64,000 nt of DNA from Steromphala cineraria. Lineage: Eukaryota > Mollusca > Gastropoda > Trochida > Trochidae. How positions within the stretch are numbered: the stretch's first letter is position 1; each line of letters begins with the position of its first letter. Shown piece after piece: positions 25,541 through 38,900 of this stretch. The stretch spans positions 18,632,328-18,696,327 of the forward strand of contig OU744731.1 in the NCBI GenBank assembly GCA_916613615.1. The letters run 5' to 3'. Position numbers and translations under genes: made by a program. The notes below the pieces were generated by a model, which saw only the letters and a list, made by a program, of their open reading frames with translations, made no database searches and was not told the DNA's origin.

Positions 25541-25859
25541 TAACGCCATTGAGTTGATATCTTACGCCATTGAGTGGAGGTCTTACGCCATTGAGTGGAG
25601 GTCTTACGCCATTGAGTTGATGTCTTACGCCATTGAGTGGAGGTCTTACGCCATTGAGTGGAGGTCTTACGCCATTGAGTTGATGTCTTACGCCATTGAG
25701 TGGAGGTCTTACGCCATTGAGTGGAGGTCTTACGCCATTGAGTGGAGGTCTTATGCCATTGAGTTGATGTCTTACGCCATTGAGTTGATGTCTTACGCCA
25801 TTGAGTGGAGGTCTTACGCCATTGAGTTGAGGTCTTACGCCATTGATTTGATTTACGCA
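25541..25859. repeat. 21-bp minisatellite, about 15 copies
   Basis: The unit is GTCTTACGCCATTGAGTGGA plus G. Two versions differ at GTGGAG versus GTTGAT. Over the first ten units they run in an approximate S-S-T pattern, giving a 63-bp higher-order repeat. Because 21 is a multiple of three both strands stay open (repeats YAIEWRS, and TQWRKTS on the other strand); this is not evidence of coding. It starts right at the upstream side of the G block. Confidence 0.95.
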
Positions 25860-26070
25860 TATTTATTCACGAGAAGGGATTGGGTACAAGTTATACCAAC
25901 TTAATGAAACCCTCTCCTATTTACAATGTTGACATAATATATTGAAACGTTGAATACAATATGTACAGTGATATACATGCATATATACATTCATCAGTCA
26001 TCATTTCGTTGCTTCGTATTTATATCTTCCAAACCATTAGATAATATGTAGTTCATATATACATGTAGGT

Positions 26071-26225
26071 CACTAGCGAGTGTATGTAAGTCAGAAACAG
26101 CTGATGGTGAAGTGCTTCAAGTTGAAGTAGCTCATACATTATTAGAAACCATAGTTTCCATGTTCCATCTTCCTGGAAATAAAGTACTGTTAAAATGTAG
26201 GGTATTTTCTAAGCCGTCATCTATC
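26071..26225. repeat. H block, copy 2
   Basis: Diverged match to 2831-3000, between a G block (25345) and an F block (27338), consistent with the unit order. Confidence 0.45.
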
Positions 26226-27337
26226 GTTATGTCAGTTTGAAATAGGTCATGTGACTTCTGCTAAGTCAAAAGCAAACAGTTTGAAATGTGTGACCCTTTT
26301 AGTTTCATCTTGGCATTGCCATTTAGTACTATTTTTAACTCTTTATTTGGCAACTCATTTACAATAACGATGTCACCAAGTTTGTTTTGTTTATCACTTT
26401 GTTTCGATTCTTGTGAGTTTTTCTGATATGATAAGCAAATAATTAATGATGACAAACATATACATCTAACGGTGGTAGTGTCCAATATGTGATACCTGAG
26501 TGAAAATAAAAGTCGAATTCCCATGAGGAGAAACGAGTGGAATTTTGAATTCATAATTTTACTGAATTACTTAAAAACCTAGCAGAAGATAACCATCTTA
26601 AAATCACAAAAAATCAACTACTAGTTTTGCGCGTCAAATCAAATATCAGAATTGTTTACTGTGTGTCATGTTGGTCATTAATATCAATTTTAAAATGGGA
26701 ATAATAAAAATCGCGACTTGATTTAGAAAATCCATTAAGTTTAAAATGATATTTTTTTCAGATACTTTTAATGTGACTACAGAACTAACAGAGAGGCTCT
26801 CCCACCTGTATGTTTTTCGTAATGTTACAACGGCTGTTCCCGTGGGTATGATACTTACTGTAACTGGTCAAACGTGTTTCATGTAAGCGAAATTCCATAG
26901 ACGATAATTACCTATTGCCAGTAGAATTGTCATAAGTTGTGAACAAGCCATTGCTTTATCATTTTATCAAGCAAAGCGGCTGTCCAATGTGCCATGTTGA
27001 CTAGCTATAGTTGCTACTTGTCCTGTTATGTGATGTATTAATATTAGGGCTTCAACTCGGTCATAATTCAATAAATGGAAATTATTCAAACAACAGGTAT
27101 TTAACATCCAAGTCTATTTAAAAAAAACAAATATATTGAGAAAATGAGAATGAAACTTTTAGCAAACCTTCTTTCTATTTATCAAAAAATCTTTTGTTGT
27201 TAGCTAATAAATCAACTGGTATGTATTCAATCTTTTTATATTTGATGATAAAAATATATTATAGTTAAGATATCAGATTTTTGACAATATGTTACAATGT
27301 TACATGTTTGCAATATATGTGTAACACTACCAATTGA
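26226..27337. other. AT-rich stretch with no supported gene
   Basis: A minus-strand GTAAGTATC donor-like site near 26855 follows a short open stretch, but no matching copy was found elsewhere. The open frame at 26261-26554 is unsupported. Confidence 0.35.
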
Positions 27338-27545
27338 TTACAGTCGCCCCCGAAAGACAAAACCAGTACATGGAAATGATAATGGATTATACATGAACGA
27401 GATAAGAGATGTAGACAAACAAGACACTTAACAGACCAGACTGCCTTTAGTCATTACCAGGTCCAGACTCTACAGCAGATGTTGGGTTCCCCAGAGAATG
27501 CTATTACTTTTATTGTGATTCCATTAAGTGTGAGGTCTTTATTTG
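27338..27545 (-). pseudogene. F block, copy 2: broken terminal exon
   Basis: Matches 3855-4040 and 32285-32475 along its length (GATAATGGATTATACATG-type word, then ...CTCTACAGCAG). The frame keeps TSAVESGPGND then a stop, but the acceptor is CCCAAA and an in-frame TAG lies upstream. Confidence 0.55.
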
Positions 27546-27918
27546 GGCAGGAATACATATATAAGGTAAAGCTGACAGAACTTACATAAGTCAAGCTTGC
27601 ATTAAAGAAATGTATTACTATTTTTATTTTTATGTATTATGATTATTACAAGAACAGCAGTAATCTTTCTAAATCTCGTTAACAGTGTTAGTGTTAGTAT
27701 GAAAGATGCTTTTCAGACACGTTTATAGACCATTAGGACAGACTTGATATTCGACTGTTGTTAAATAATCATTGAGATATTTATTATTTTGGCTTGTTTT
27801 TAACCTTCCACATGCCAGGCTACCCATAAACAAAACATGTTAGTGACAACAGAATCGATACATCACATCATTTACACGCACACACTCCAAACTTACAATG
27901 AGGATATTCCTATTTTCA

Positions 27919-28110
27919 CTAGCAACCTTGATGTCCTTTAAATGGTTCTGCATGTTTCAATACCCTAATACCCATAAAAATAAGCCATGTGACAGTTGCA
28001 GATCGAAAACAACACAACATCATTATCCTGCTGTCAGAAACCCTTACAGGTGAATTTGGCAGTTGATCAGACAAGACAATATATGCGATGTTCAGTGTGG
28101 CTTGGTGCAT
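27919..28110 (-). pseudogene. I block, copy 2: possible exon remnant
   Basis: About 0.6 kb upstream (minus sense) of F copy 2. It has a donor-like ACCT/GTAAGGG near 28050 and a diverged match at 32730-32960 (TGAATTTGGCAGTTGATC versus TGAATCTGACAGCTGATT; GGTGCATTGA versus GCATTGACTG). A 63-codon minus-strand open frame crosses the putative splice site, so it is probably incidental. Confidence 0.3.
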
Positions 28111-29190
28111 TGAGTAAGGGCACAGATAAACCGGTAAACTTGATAAATATTGATGACAACCTTTATTGAAAATGGTTCACTAAAGCGGTAAAATGGTTAA
28201 TGTTTAAGATTGATATCTCATCAATATATCTTCTTTATGACAAAATCATGTAGTTGTAACATACTTATCGGAAGACATGAAAAAAACCAATATAATAGTT
28301 ACCGTACGTAAATATAATTTTAAACGAAAAGCATAGGCCTAAACATATAATTAGTCTTTTAAAGCTGACGTTGTCATAAACTAAATTCATTCATTAACTC
28401 ATGATTAAGTGCTAAAGGAGTGTCTAGGTTTAAACTATACACCATCAGAAGTGTTGTTAACAATAATTTTCACATCAACAAAACAGTTCTAAGTTTCCTA
28501 TTCAATGCTGAACTAAGAAATAGTTTAGTCATTTAGTTTTGAACATATAAAATGCCTTTCTTATATTGCTTTTTGACGATGGATATTCACAGTTTAAGAT
28601 AAATGAGTTGAGAAATTGAAACTAAACCAGGGAGTAACTTTCTAAAAGGATTGCTGGACAACATCTCTAACACTTACATCTTATTATCTACACAGAAATA
28701 TAATCGTCGTTTAAGCTTAAGGTTTTAATTTGCGTAAAGCAAAAATTTTGTTATATATTTTGAGAAACATCACCAAAACCACTAAAATCATTGCCCACAA
28801 TAAAATACTTTTGTTTTGAAAGTATAAATTCAAGGTTCAGGTCATTATGTTTAATCAATTTTTATATACTTTTTTGGCATATCATCCTGCGTTAGAAACA
28901 TAACATTTGTACAATATAATGAATGTTGCTTGTGACTACCCAAACAAACTTGAAATAATGGCTTACAAGATCAGGAAATAGGTAGAACTCGAATAAAGAC
29001 AAGGTATTTAATGAATCCAAAAGCTGTTACCAAAATCTTCATCATTTGACGTAGTGTTCAGAATTCAGGCCTTGTCGTTTCACAGAGACTACTAATCTAG
29101 AGAGTTCTGGTTTACGAAGGAAGTTTCAGTATAAAACAAAAGAAGAATATTTTGAAAATATCGTGCTCAAGAAATGAAATGTTAAATTTT
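28111..29190. other. AT-rich stretch with no supported gene
   Basis: Nothing I can support. Confidence 0.4.
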
Positions 29191-30589
29191 TCGAACCTCT
29201 GCTGTAAAATTGAAAAAATATTTCAATGTAGTATACGAAAGGGCCCCGGTGCCTTTCTATACAGAGGGTTTGGGTAAGATATAAAATTAATATAGTTATA
29301 GGTAGTCTAGTCAAAGTTACAATGTCGAAGTATCTATGTGACCTTGAAATATAAGTTATGGTTATAATTCAGGGACGTAGCTCAGTTGTTCATTCCGAAT
29401 CAGTGCAGTATTATGTAAGGCACATTGGTTTCTTTCTAAGTGCACAAGAAAGAGATTGACCATGGATAACTTAACGAAGTACTGGATAGAGAACGAATAA
29501 ACTGACATGTTTACAGTCATACTTTAGGTAGCAGATAAACTTTTTAAACATATATCAGTCTTCCTTTGGCGAATTATGAAAAAGGTTATTAAAGTAACTC
29601 AATCTTCACAAACGTTAGCCTATCAAATTTATGTTTTTTAAGAATACAAAACCCCGTTTAACAAAGCATTTTCTTGTACTTATTAAAATATTATCACTGA
29701 AAAGCAGATGATTAGATATCCAATATTTGGAGGGAGTAAACATTCCTTATTCACATGTCCTTAAGTGACAATCAAGTAAAAGTATTGATTTTGTTAAGAA
29801 GTTGAAATGTTTAATCTCATCTTAAACGGTGTTTGTTCAACTTCGCCACTTTGAAAGATTAGTTTCTAATTTCATTACAAATACACTAAGAAGGGAAGCA
29901 ATTTAGAATTCATTTATCACGATTCACTTTTCCGTATGACATGGAAGTTTAAATAGCCTTCATCCCATTTGTTGCCTGCCTCATGCTTCAACAGTAGTAT
30001 ACAATCGATCATTGAATACCAGTTTTATACAGGATGCCTTCTGAACATTGGTTAAAACTGATTTATTACACTATGATAAATATGATTCCCATGCACTTAC
30101 GAGTATTTGTGTTAAATGTAGCTATGTTCATGTTCTGAAATGATATACCGATTTATATAAATCGTAGTAACGCGATTGTCGATCAATGTTTCTTGTGTGA
30201 TTCTGAGACTGAACGTTATTTATCTTGTTGGGGCCATGATACTCATACTTCAAATTAAATAACTTTATTCTTATTTAGTTTCAGCTGACTGACACTATGT
30301 GTGGTTTACAGTTTAATGTTTCCTTATACTGACTCAAAATACATTTCATTATCGTTTAATAATGTAATAACAAAAGCTAGATGCTTTGTTTGTTAAATAT
30401 CAATTTACAAATGCAATCATTGAATTAATGGTGCATCTTCTAGAAAACTTATCATTTACTAGATGTTATGAAGAATGTCTTATTATTGATCGATAAACAA
30501 TTATTAAATGAAATATCAGTAGGTGAATTTTTGTATCATATGTGATTTTAGGAATACAGATTTTAAGTTAATTTAACAAATTGAACGAC

Positions 30590-30810
30590 GATCGTATTTA
30601 TATCCATATTTACATGCAAACTCACGCATTAAACTAATTCAGGTTTCATCCTATGCATAACCTTGAATTCACAGTGTGAGATGGGAGCGCCTTCAGTACT
30701 TGTATTTATATGATTATTTCCCTCCATATTACGTCTATAACGACCTAACGATACACGGATTACGAATTTCACGATGTCCGTGATCAGGTTAATACCTTTC
30801 TAGCGTGCTG
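30590..30810 (-). pseudogene. G block, copy 3
   Basis: Matches 46692-46945 well on the opposite strand (GTAGCAGCACGCTAG-AAGGTATTAA, GTGTATCG-TAGGTCGTTA). The start-aligned ATG opens MEGNNHINTSTEGAPISHCE, which is hydrophilic and not the hydrophobic sequence of copies 1 and 4, so it is probably drifted. A second copy is at 37302-37522. Confidence 0.45.
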
Positions 30811-31064
30811 CTACATGAAATCAAAAACCGAAAATATGCAAGTACAGATAAAGAGGGAGAGATTTACCACTTCCCACGCTGTTAGTCTATTTTGGAAATA
30901 ATTCATTCCGAGCATCTGAAATTGATGTTTATTTCAAGTCGTGATTAAACTCAGTCGACAATTTATTCAGACATTCAGATGCGTATGCATAAACAACATT
31001 CCACAGTATTTGAAGTACTGAAAGGCCATGCATTATACTACAATATAATATTGTTATCATACTT

Positions 31065-31349
31065 GTAGCAGTGATTTCATTGAGACTATCAGGCTTAGTA
31101 GCAGTGATTTCATTGAGACTATCAGGATTTGTAGCAGTGGTTCTATTGAGACTATCAGGCTTAGTAGCAGTGGTTTCATTGAGACTATCAGGATTTGTAG
31201 CAGTGGTTCTATTGAGACTATCAGGCTTAGTAGCAGTGGTTTCATTGAGACTATCAGGATTTGTAGCAGTGGTTCTATTGAGACTATCAGGCTTAGTAGC
31301 AGTGGTTTCATTGAGACTATCAGGATTTGTAGCAGTGGTTCTATTGATA
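31065..31349. repeat. 33-bp minisatellite, about 8.6 copies (first tandem copy)
   Basis: Unit GTAGCAGTGGTTTCATTGAG plus 13 bases. Alternating variants (GGCTTA/GGATTT; TTTCATT/TTCTATT) give a 66-bp higher-order repeat. As 33 is divisible by three, three frames remain open; the 152-codon minus-strand frame at 30929-31387 (repeating TTATNPDSLNE) arises this way. I do not call it a gene. It lies about 250 bases upstream of G copy 3. Confidence 0.95.
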
Positions 31350-32284
31350 ACATGTGTCTTGCTTTTGTCTGCAATATAATACAACACATGCCATTAATTC
31401 TTTTGTAAGACAAAACAAATCACTTTGCTTTGAGGGAGTTAGGAAATGGCCTCTGACTGTTTGCAGTCATCTGACATCGAGTGATCCTAACAACAATAAA
31501 GTTTAGATTCTATCATAAATATATACTAATCATGATCAGTGTGTAAATGTTTTAAATCATTAAATAGCAAAGTTTGAACAAAATATGAAATTGTTTCAAA
31601 TTGTCTATCATGGTGTAACAAAAAGGATCGAAATGATGTGACAACTGCAAAATATCATATTTAGCACTGTTGTTAAATTCTTTACTCTACTCTGTGGATA
31701 TATTCTTTCGTTTAATTTCGTAATCATTTGGCTGTTGTTTTCTCTCTATTATACTTCTTAGTTTTGTTGTTATTTTTACATTCATTTTTCTGTGGACATA
31801 TACCATTCAAACACGTGTCTGCGTTAACTTTAATGAACATCCATCTAATATATGATATGTCACTTTCACAGATGAACAACGTTTTTACACAGTACATATA
31901 TTTTAAAAAGCTTACATCCATTCGCTGGTAGTACAACTTTGTGACTCAATTTTCAAATCCACTTGAAATGTTAATTTCAATTTTGGAAGCTGATATTAAG
32001 AAAAACTTTCTTTTGTTTGTCTTGCTACAATTTGAATTACAAATTTTATTGACATTTCAAATCATCAACATTTTCTATATGATATTTTTATGAAAATGAT
32101 ATCACGTTCAATGAACTCTGTCGAAATTAAAGATAACAAGATTAATAAACATGGAATGGATAAACAAATAAGATGAAAAAGTGATTAGTTAATCCTGAAA
32201 AGGATCACATGACATGTAAGTTCAATGCAAATGTGATTTTCGAATGAGAAACCCAGTTAAGTACCTTATAGACTATCCAGATGC
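31350..32284. other. AT-rich stretch with no supported gene
   Basis: Mirror open frames at 31724-31936 on both strands are unsupported. Confidence 0.4.
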
Positions 32285-32475
32285 TTACAGTCGCCCACGA
32301 AGAGTAGCATTTCACATGGAATTGATAATAGATTATACATGGACGCGATAACCGATTTAGACAAAGTAGACACTTAACCAGACTACCTTTTCTAATTAAC
32401 AGGTTCCGACTCTACAGCAGTTGTGAGTTGAGTTCCTCGGGGCTGCTTTCACTTGTAGTGTGATACCTATATCTG
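32285..32475 (-). pseudogene. F block, copy 3: broken terminal exon
   Basis: Keeps the acceptor (TCCTTGCCAG) and the final frame TTAVESEPVN then TAG, but has in-frame TAG and TGA upstream. A second copy is at 38997-39187. Confidence 0.55.
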
Positions 32476-32729
32476 GCAAGGAATACTTTGTGTCATATTA
32501 GTTATAACTGATTTTTGGATGTGAGAAATTTCACATTGCCTTTAGATATCTGCAGTTTCGTGGGTATGTTTGTTGCTTAACTCGTTACAGTTTATGAATG
32601 TAAGATAACATTAGAGCATACAAGTTTATTGTTTGTAGGCTGCAAAAGAACACTCCGTGATAAATATCAACTTTACTTTGCTTACTCACCTTTCACTTAC
32701 CATTTAAAAGTTTTAGAACCCAAATTAGT

Positions 32730-32960
32730 TTGTTAGTCAATTTTGGGTATCACATCAGAACAAACATACAAAATCCTAAAAAACCAAAACTACAATCCTG
32801 TTTTTTATTTGAATATCTGTATCCATAAACACTAAGCTTTGTGGCAATGGCACAATAAGGATAAGCAACATCAATTACCTTTGTCAGTTTACCTGTCAGT
32901 TGAATCTGACAGCTGATTGTTTAGACTACGTTGTAACTGTGGTGCCATGCATTGACTGAA
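32730..32960 (-). pseudogene. I block, copy 3: possible exon remnant
   Basis: Diverged match to 27919-28110 at the same distance from its F block. Donor-like GACAG/GTAAAC near 32895. A second copy is at 39442-39672. Confidence 0.3.
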
Positions 32961-35902
32961 CGCACTGTTCTTATGTTGATCCTGATTGATGCTGATTACA
33001 AACTAGATACTTTCTATAGTAACATTTCATTGGTTATGTTTGGAGTCCTTTTTTCACCAGGGTCTTCTATATTTTCAATGTCATGTAACTCAAACAAGAA
33101 ATCTTAACTTAATTTTGGGAAGAATGCTTACGGTATATATATAAAAATATTATGATATAATAAAAACAAAGGCCTGGATCTATCTTCATTGGCACTAACT
33201 TGCGACTATATAAGTCAGTTAAAAAAAACATCAGAGTTACTGAAAAAGAAAAGAATATATAAACATACTCCTATACAAGAAATAAATTCCTAGGTTTTAT
33301 TAATTGTCTCTTGAAGCTTGCATCGCCTTTTTAGTATCAAACATGTACAGAAACACTTACGGTTATTAAGTTAGATCAGATCTTTCACCAACGGCAACTT
33401 TCAGTAACAGAATCACACGCTGGACACTGATTCATTCAGCAATCGGTATTACTTTTTTCAATAATTATGTTTATCAATTCAAATAAAAATAGGTATATTT
33501 TATGAATATAAATTTAAATTTGAATTTAAGCATAAATGGCCGGCTTATTGCAGTAAGTTGATGGTGATGAACTAACCCATTTATTTATTCCTTAAGTCAT
33601 AATCTCATGGTTAAAAAAACAACAATTTGAGCAAAGCTGTAAAAATGTGTATGAAATGCCCAGTATCAGTCATGAAAAAAATCCAAATGCTTTCCCCTCT
33701 TCTTGCGGTGCTAATCCAGTTGAAAACTAATCATTCAGAGTGGCAATGATATTCAAATTTCAAACACAATGAGCTCAAACATGGCAACATTTCAACAAAA
33801 GCACTATTATTTATTATCAATGGAGTAAGAACAAGAGGAAATGTTTACTCATTACAGATACTGAGTAATTAATCAAGTCTTTTCATTATAAATATTTGGA
33901 TGTGTTTAAAGAAGTGATTTGTTGCGTTTTCATTTATTTAAAAAACAAATAGACGTGACTTGTTAAACAAGAATTATAAACATTTCCTTCAATAATATTT
34001 CTTTACTCAATACGAGCCTGAAGAAGATGATTCCTGTTTACCATGATGTAAATACCCAGATTACGAATTGTAAATGTCATTTCATCTGTTTGTTATCCAG
34101 TGGTTTGTGCATTTAGTTACTTTTGTCAGCACTTTAAGACATAGAATCCGCTTTGTGCACTCAGCTTGATGAACAACGAGATCTGTCTTAAAGGGATTGG
34201 CTATATATATAATGCCTTTTCGACAAATCTGACTCACAAGTACAAGGACCCGTCCATACATTTTGAGTCAATACAGCATACAGACATAGGTATGGCTTGA
34301 ACATAAATTTACACAAAGTCTATCATTTAAGCTTTAAGATAACATTCACGAGCAAACAATAACCATGGCGTTAGTGACTTCAAATGGGATTCTAAAATGT
34401 ACTTGTTTTGATAAACCCTATAGCTAAATTGTCGACGAGTGTTTTTTCTGACTAAATTATCTCAAAATGGACGCATAGACGTAAATGTAAGCCAGAAGCG
34501 ACCAAGATGATAGATTGCTGCAAGACAATCCAGGATTCTTAAGCCATGAAGTTGTTTTTTTAAGTTTGAAAGTTTACAAAGCGTACCATGTGAGTTTTTC
34601 TCGAGTTAAGTAAAGCTGAGGGTAATAAAGTTTGACTATGCAAAGCTCACGTATTCTACACACACTGATGATACCTTTCTAGTTAGTTTATCCATATGCT
34701 CCTTCTCATTTAAACACAAAATGATTTCTGAAATTACAATCTTAACTTTCAGTTGTGCGGTCTATGTTGGTAGGTTTGACCTTTCGTAAATGAATGTATC
34801 GCAAAAGTTTGATCCTTTGATCAATCAACATATTATTTTATCATCAATATCTTACAGGAATAACTTCATATTTGTGCATAGAATATTAAGTTATCTTTAA
34901 TCTCACCTTTTAAAAGATATTTTGTTACTTTTCCTGATATCAAGTTAAGTAGAGACAACATTTGGACTATCTTGAAAGCAGATTTATTGTTGGCTTGTAG
35001 AAATGGAATTTTAAAAAATAAACACTAATATATAATGCAAATATAGGTGTTCTCGAAGGCTAAACAGTCCGTATAAATATTTCTCGTGTGTGGTTTCTGT
35101 TATCACTTTGTACCTGAAACCCTTTCATTAACCAGAACACTCTGAACATAGTATTTTCTGTAATGTATGTAAGGCCTTCCAAAAATAACGTATTGTTGTG
35201 AAAGCGTAGACAAGATTTGGATGGCTGAATTTAGGATCATTTAACCTTTTGTTGTCAAAACTGTTGTTTTATCTGCTTTTCGTATCTATTTGCCTTTGAT
35301 ACAAGCAATTGAAGTATTTAAAAAATCTGAGGTTAATGAGAACGTCACCTTTATTTTGTTCTAAACTATTTCTTCATATTTGATTATCACCATGACTATT
35401 ACGTTTTTTAAGAACTGAAATAGAAAAAATGTTTTTGTTGATTAAGAACTCACCTGAATTTCAGTCCAGCAATCAAAATGTAATCAGCTTGATTGTGTCA
35501 AAAATGCTCATTTTTAGATCTTTTCCAAGATGCAAAAAAGAGATTAGAAAAAGCAAAAAAAGGTCGCAAAAAAGTAAATATAGGCAAAGTACAGCAGAAA
35601 GGATAACAAACTTTGGTATTAGTGCTGTAACATATGCATTATGTGAATCAATGGATTTCGAGGTAGAATCGACACAACATTGTTAATACGATAACCAGTC
35701 ACCAATATAAACAAAAACATGCTTTCATTGACTTGACAGCCTCTTGGACAAATTTTCAACATTCATCACTTTAATGGTAAAATTCTTAGGAGCCAAGTTA
35801 CGTCGTAAATATGTATGACAAGTCAACGTTTGTGTAACAATAGTATATTACGAAAGATGAAATTGCCATATTTCACAAATCTTTTCATAACTTTTACATG
35901 GA
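32961..35902. other. rest of 6.71-kb unit, no supported gene
   Basis: Lysine-rich open frame at 35429-35686 (plus, 85 codons) has no splice, domain or repeat support; both copies are identical, so conservation gives no information. No E block was found here. Confidence 0.4.
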
Positions 35903-38900
35903 TCGAACCTCTGCTGTAAAATTGAAAAAATATTTCAATGTAGTATACGAAAGGGCCCCGGTGCCTTTCTATACAGAGGGTTTGGGTAAGATATAAAATT
36001 AATATAGTTATAGGTAGTCTAGTCAAAGTTACAATGTCGAAGTATCTATGTGACCTTGAAATATAAGTTATGGTTATAATTCAGGGACGTAGCTCAGTTG
36101 TTCATTCCGAATCAGTGCAGTATTATGTAAGGCACATTGGTTTCTTTCTAAGTGCACAAGAAAGAGATTGACCATGGATAACTTAACGAAGTACTGGATA
36201 GAGAACGAATAAACTGACATGTTTACAGTCATACTTTAGGTAGCAGATAAACTTTTTAAACATATATCAGTCTTCCTTTGGCGAATTATGAAAAAGGTTA
36301 TTAAAGTAACTCAATCTTCACAAACGTTAGCCTATCAAATTTATGTTTTTTAAGAATACAAAACCCCGTTTAACAAAGCATTTTCTTGTACTTATTAAAA
36401 TATTATCACTGAAAAGCAGATGATTAGATATCCAATATTTGGAGGGAGTAAACATTCCTTATTCACATGTCCTTAAGTGACAATCAAGTAAAAGTATTGA
36501 TTTTGTTAAGAAGTTGAAATGTTTAATCTCATCTTAAACGGTGTTTGTTCAACTTCGCCACTTTGAAAGATTAGTTTCTAATTTCATTACAAATACACTA
36601 AGAAGGGAAGCAATTTAGAATTCATTTATCACGATTCACTTTTCCGTATGACATGGAAGTTTAAATAGCCTTCATCCCATTTGTTGCCTGCCTCATGCTT
36701 CAACAGTAGTATACAATCGATCATTGAATACCAGTTTTATACAGGATGCCTTCTGAACATTGGTTAAAACTGATTTATTACACTATGATAAATATGATTC
36801 CCATGCACTTACGAGTATTTGTGTTAAATGTAGCTATGTTCATGTTCTGAAATGATATACCGATTTATATAAATCGTAGTAACGCGATTGTCGATCAATG
36901 TTTCTTGTGTGATTCTGAGACTGAACGTTATTTATCTTGTTGGGGCCATGATACTCATACTTCAAATTAAATAACTTTATTCTTATTTAGTTTCAGCTGA
37001 CTGACACTATGTGTGGTTTACAGTTTAATGTTTCCTTATACTGACTCAAAATACATTTCATTATCGTTTAATAATGTAATAACAAAAGCTAGATGCTTTG
37101 TTTGTTAAATATCAATTTACAAATGCAATCATTGAATTAATGGTGCATCTTCTAGAAAACTTATCATTTACTAGATGTTATGAAGAATGTCTTATTATTG
37201 ATCGATAAACAATTATTAAATGAAATATCAGTAGGTGAATTTTTGTATCATATGTGATTTTAGGAATACAGATTTTAAGTTAATTTAACAAATTGAACGA
37301 CGATCGTATTTATATCCATATTTACATGCAAACTCACGCATTAAACTAATTCAGGTTTCATCCTATGCATAACCTTGAATTCACAGTGTGAGATGGGAGC
37401 GCCTTCAGTACTTGTATTTATATGATTATTTCCCTCCATATTACGTCTATAACGACCTAACGATACACGGATTACGAATTTCACGATGTCCGTGATCAGG
37501 TTAATACCTTTCTAGCGTGCTGCTACATGAAATCAAAAACCGAAAATATGCAAGTACAGATAAAGAGGGAGAGATTTACCACTTCCCACGCTGTTAGTCT
37601 ATTTTGGAAATAATTCATTCCGAGCATCTGAAATTGATGTTTATTTCAAGTCGTGATTAAACTCAGTCGACAATTTATTCAGACATTCAGATGCGTATGC
37701 ATAAACAACATTCCACAGTATTTGAAGTACTGAAAGGCCATGCATTATACTACAATATAATATTGTTATCATACTTGTAGCAGTGATTTCATTGAGACTA
37801 TCAGGCTTAGTAGCAGTGATTTCATTGAGACTATCAGGATTTGTAGCAGTGGTTCTATTGAGACTATCAGGCTTAGTAGCAGTGGTTTCATTGAGACTAT
37901 CAGGATTTGTAGCAGTGGTTCTATTGAGACTATCAGGCTTAGTAGCAGTGGTTTCATTGAGACTATCAGGATTTGTAGCAGTGGTTCTATTGAGACTATC
38001 AGGCTTAGTAGCAGTGGTTTCATTGAGACTATCAGGATTTGTAGCAGTGGTTCTATTGATAACATGTGTCTTGCTTTTGTCTGCAATATAATACAACACA
38101 TGCCATTAATTCTTTTGTAAGACAAAACAAATCACTTTGCTTTGAGGGAGTTAGGAAATGGCCTCTGACTGTTTGCAGTCATCTGACATCGAGTGATCCT
38201 AACAACAATAAAGTTTAGATTCTATCATAAATATATACTAATCATGATCAGTGTGTAAATGTTTTAAATCATTAAATAGCAAAGTTTGAACAAAATATGA
38301 AATTGTTTCAAATTGTCTATCATGGTGTAACAAAAAGGATCGAAATGATGTGACAACTGCAAAATATCATATTTAGCACTGTTGTTAAATTCTTTACTCT
38401 ACTCTGTGGATATATTCTTTCGTTTAATTTCGTAATCATTTGGCTGTTGTTTTCTCTCTATTATACTTCTTAGTTTTGTTGTTATTTTTACATTCATTTT
38501 TCTGTGGACATATACCATTCAAACACGTGTCTGCGTTAACTTTAATGAACATCCATCTAATATATGATATGTCACTTTCACAGATGAACAACGTTTTTAC
38601 ACAGTACATATATTTTAAAAAGCTTACATCCATTCGCTGGTAGTACAACTTTGTGACTCAATTTTCAAATCCACTTGAAATGTTAATTTCAATTTTGGAA
38701 GCTGATATTAAGAAAAACTTTCTTTTGTTTGTCTTGCTACAATTTGAATTACAAATTTTATTGACATTTCAAATCATCAACATTTTCTATATGATATTTT
38801 TATGAAAATGATATCACGTTCAATGAACTCTGTCGAAATTAAAGATAACAAGATTAATAAACATGGAATGGATAAACAAATAAGATGAAAAAGTGATTAG

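Larger units (their letters stand above)
29191..35902. repeat. 6.71-kb tandem duplication, copy 1
   Basis: Repeats at 35903-42614 with a constant offset of 6712 from end to end, and I found no mismatch in the parts I compared. The left edge is ...AATTTT/TCGAACC, the junction ...TACATGGA/TCGAACC and the right edge ...TACATGGA/TGGAATA, so only one base (T) of shared sequence is at the breakpoints. It contains G, I and F blocks and a 33-bp minisatellite. Confidence 0.95.

Noticed and set aside
25541..25859. CRISPR-like array
   Set aside because: Units are contiguous with no unique spacers, and the sequence is animal.
25540..25904. Repeat-protein-like ORFs on both strands (YAIEWRS and TQWRKTS)
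   Set aside because: Product of the 21-bp minisatellite in two frames; reading on both strands rules out coding as evidence.
26850..26890. Minus-strand exon ending at a perfect GTAAGTAT donor
   Set aside because: No matching block in other units and no clear acceptor, so a lone donor-like site is not enough.
30929..31387. 152-codon minus-strand ORF, the longest in the window (and its twin at 37641-38099)
   Set aside because: It is open because the 33-bp repeat keeps frame; the same array is open in several frames and on both strands. There is no start or splice context.
35429..35686. Lysine-rich 85-codon ORF (twin at 42141)
   Set aside because: AT-rich composition explains the K/S/I content; no splice site, domain or independent conservation.
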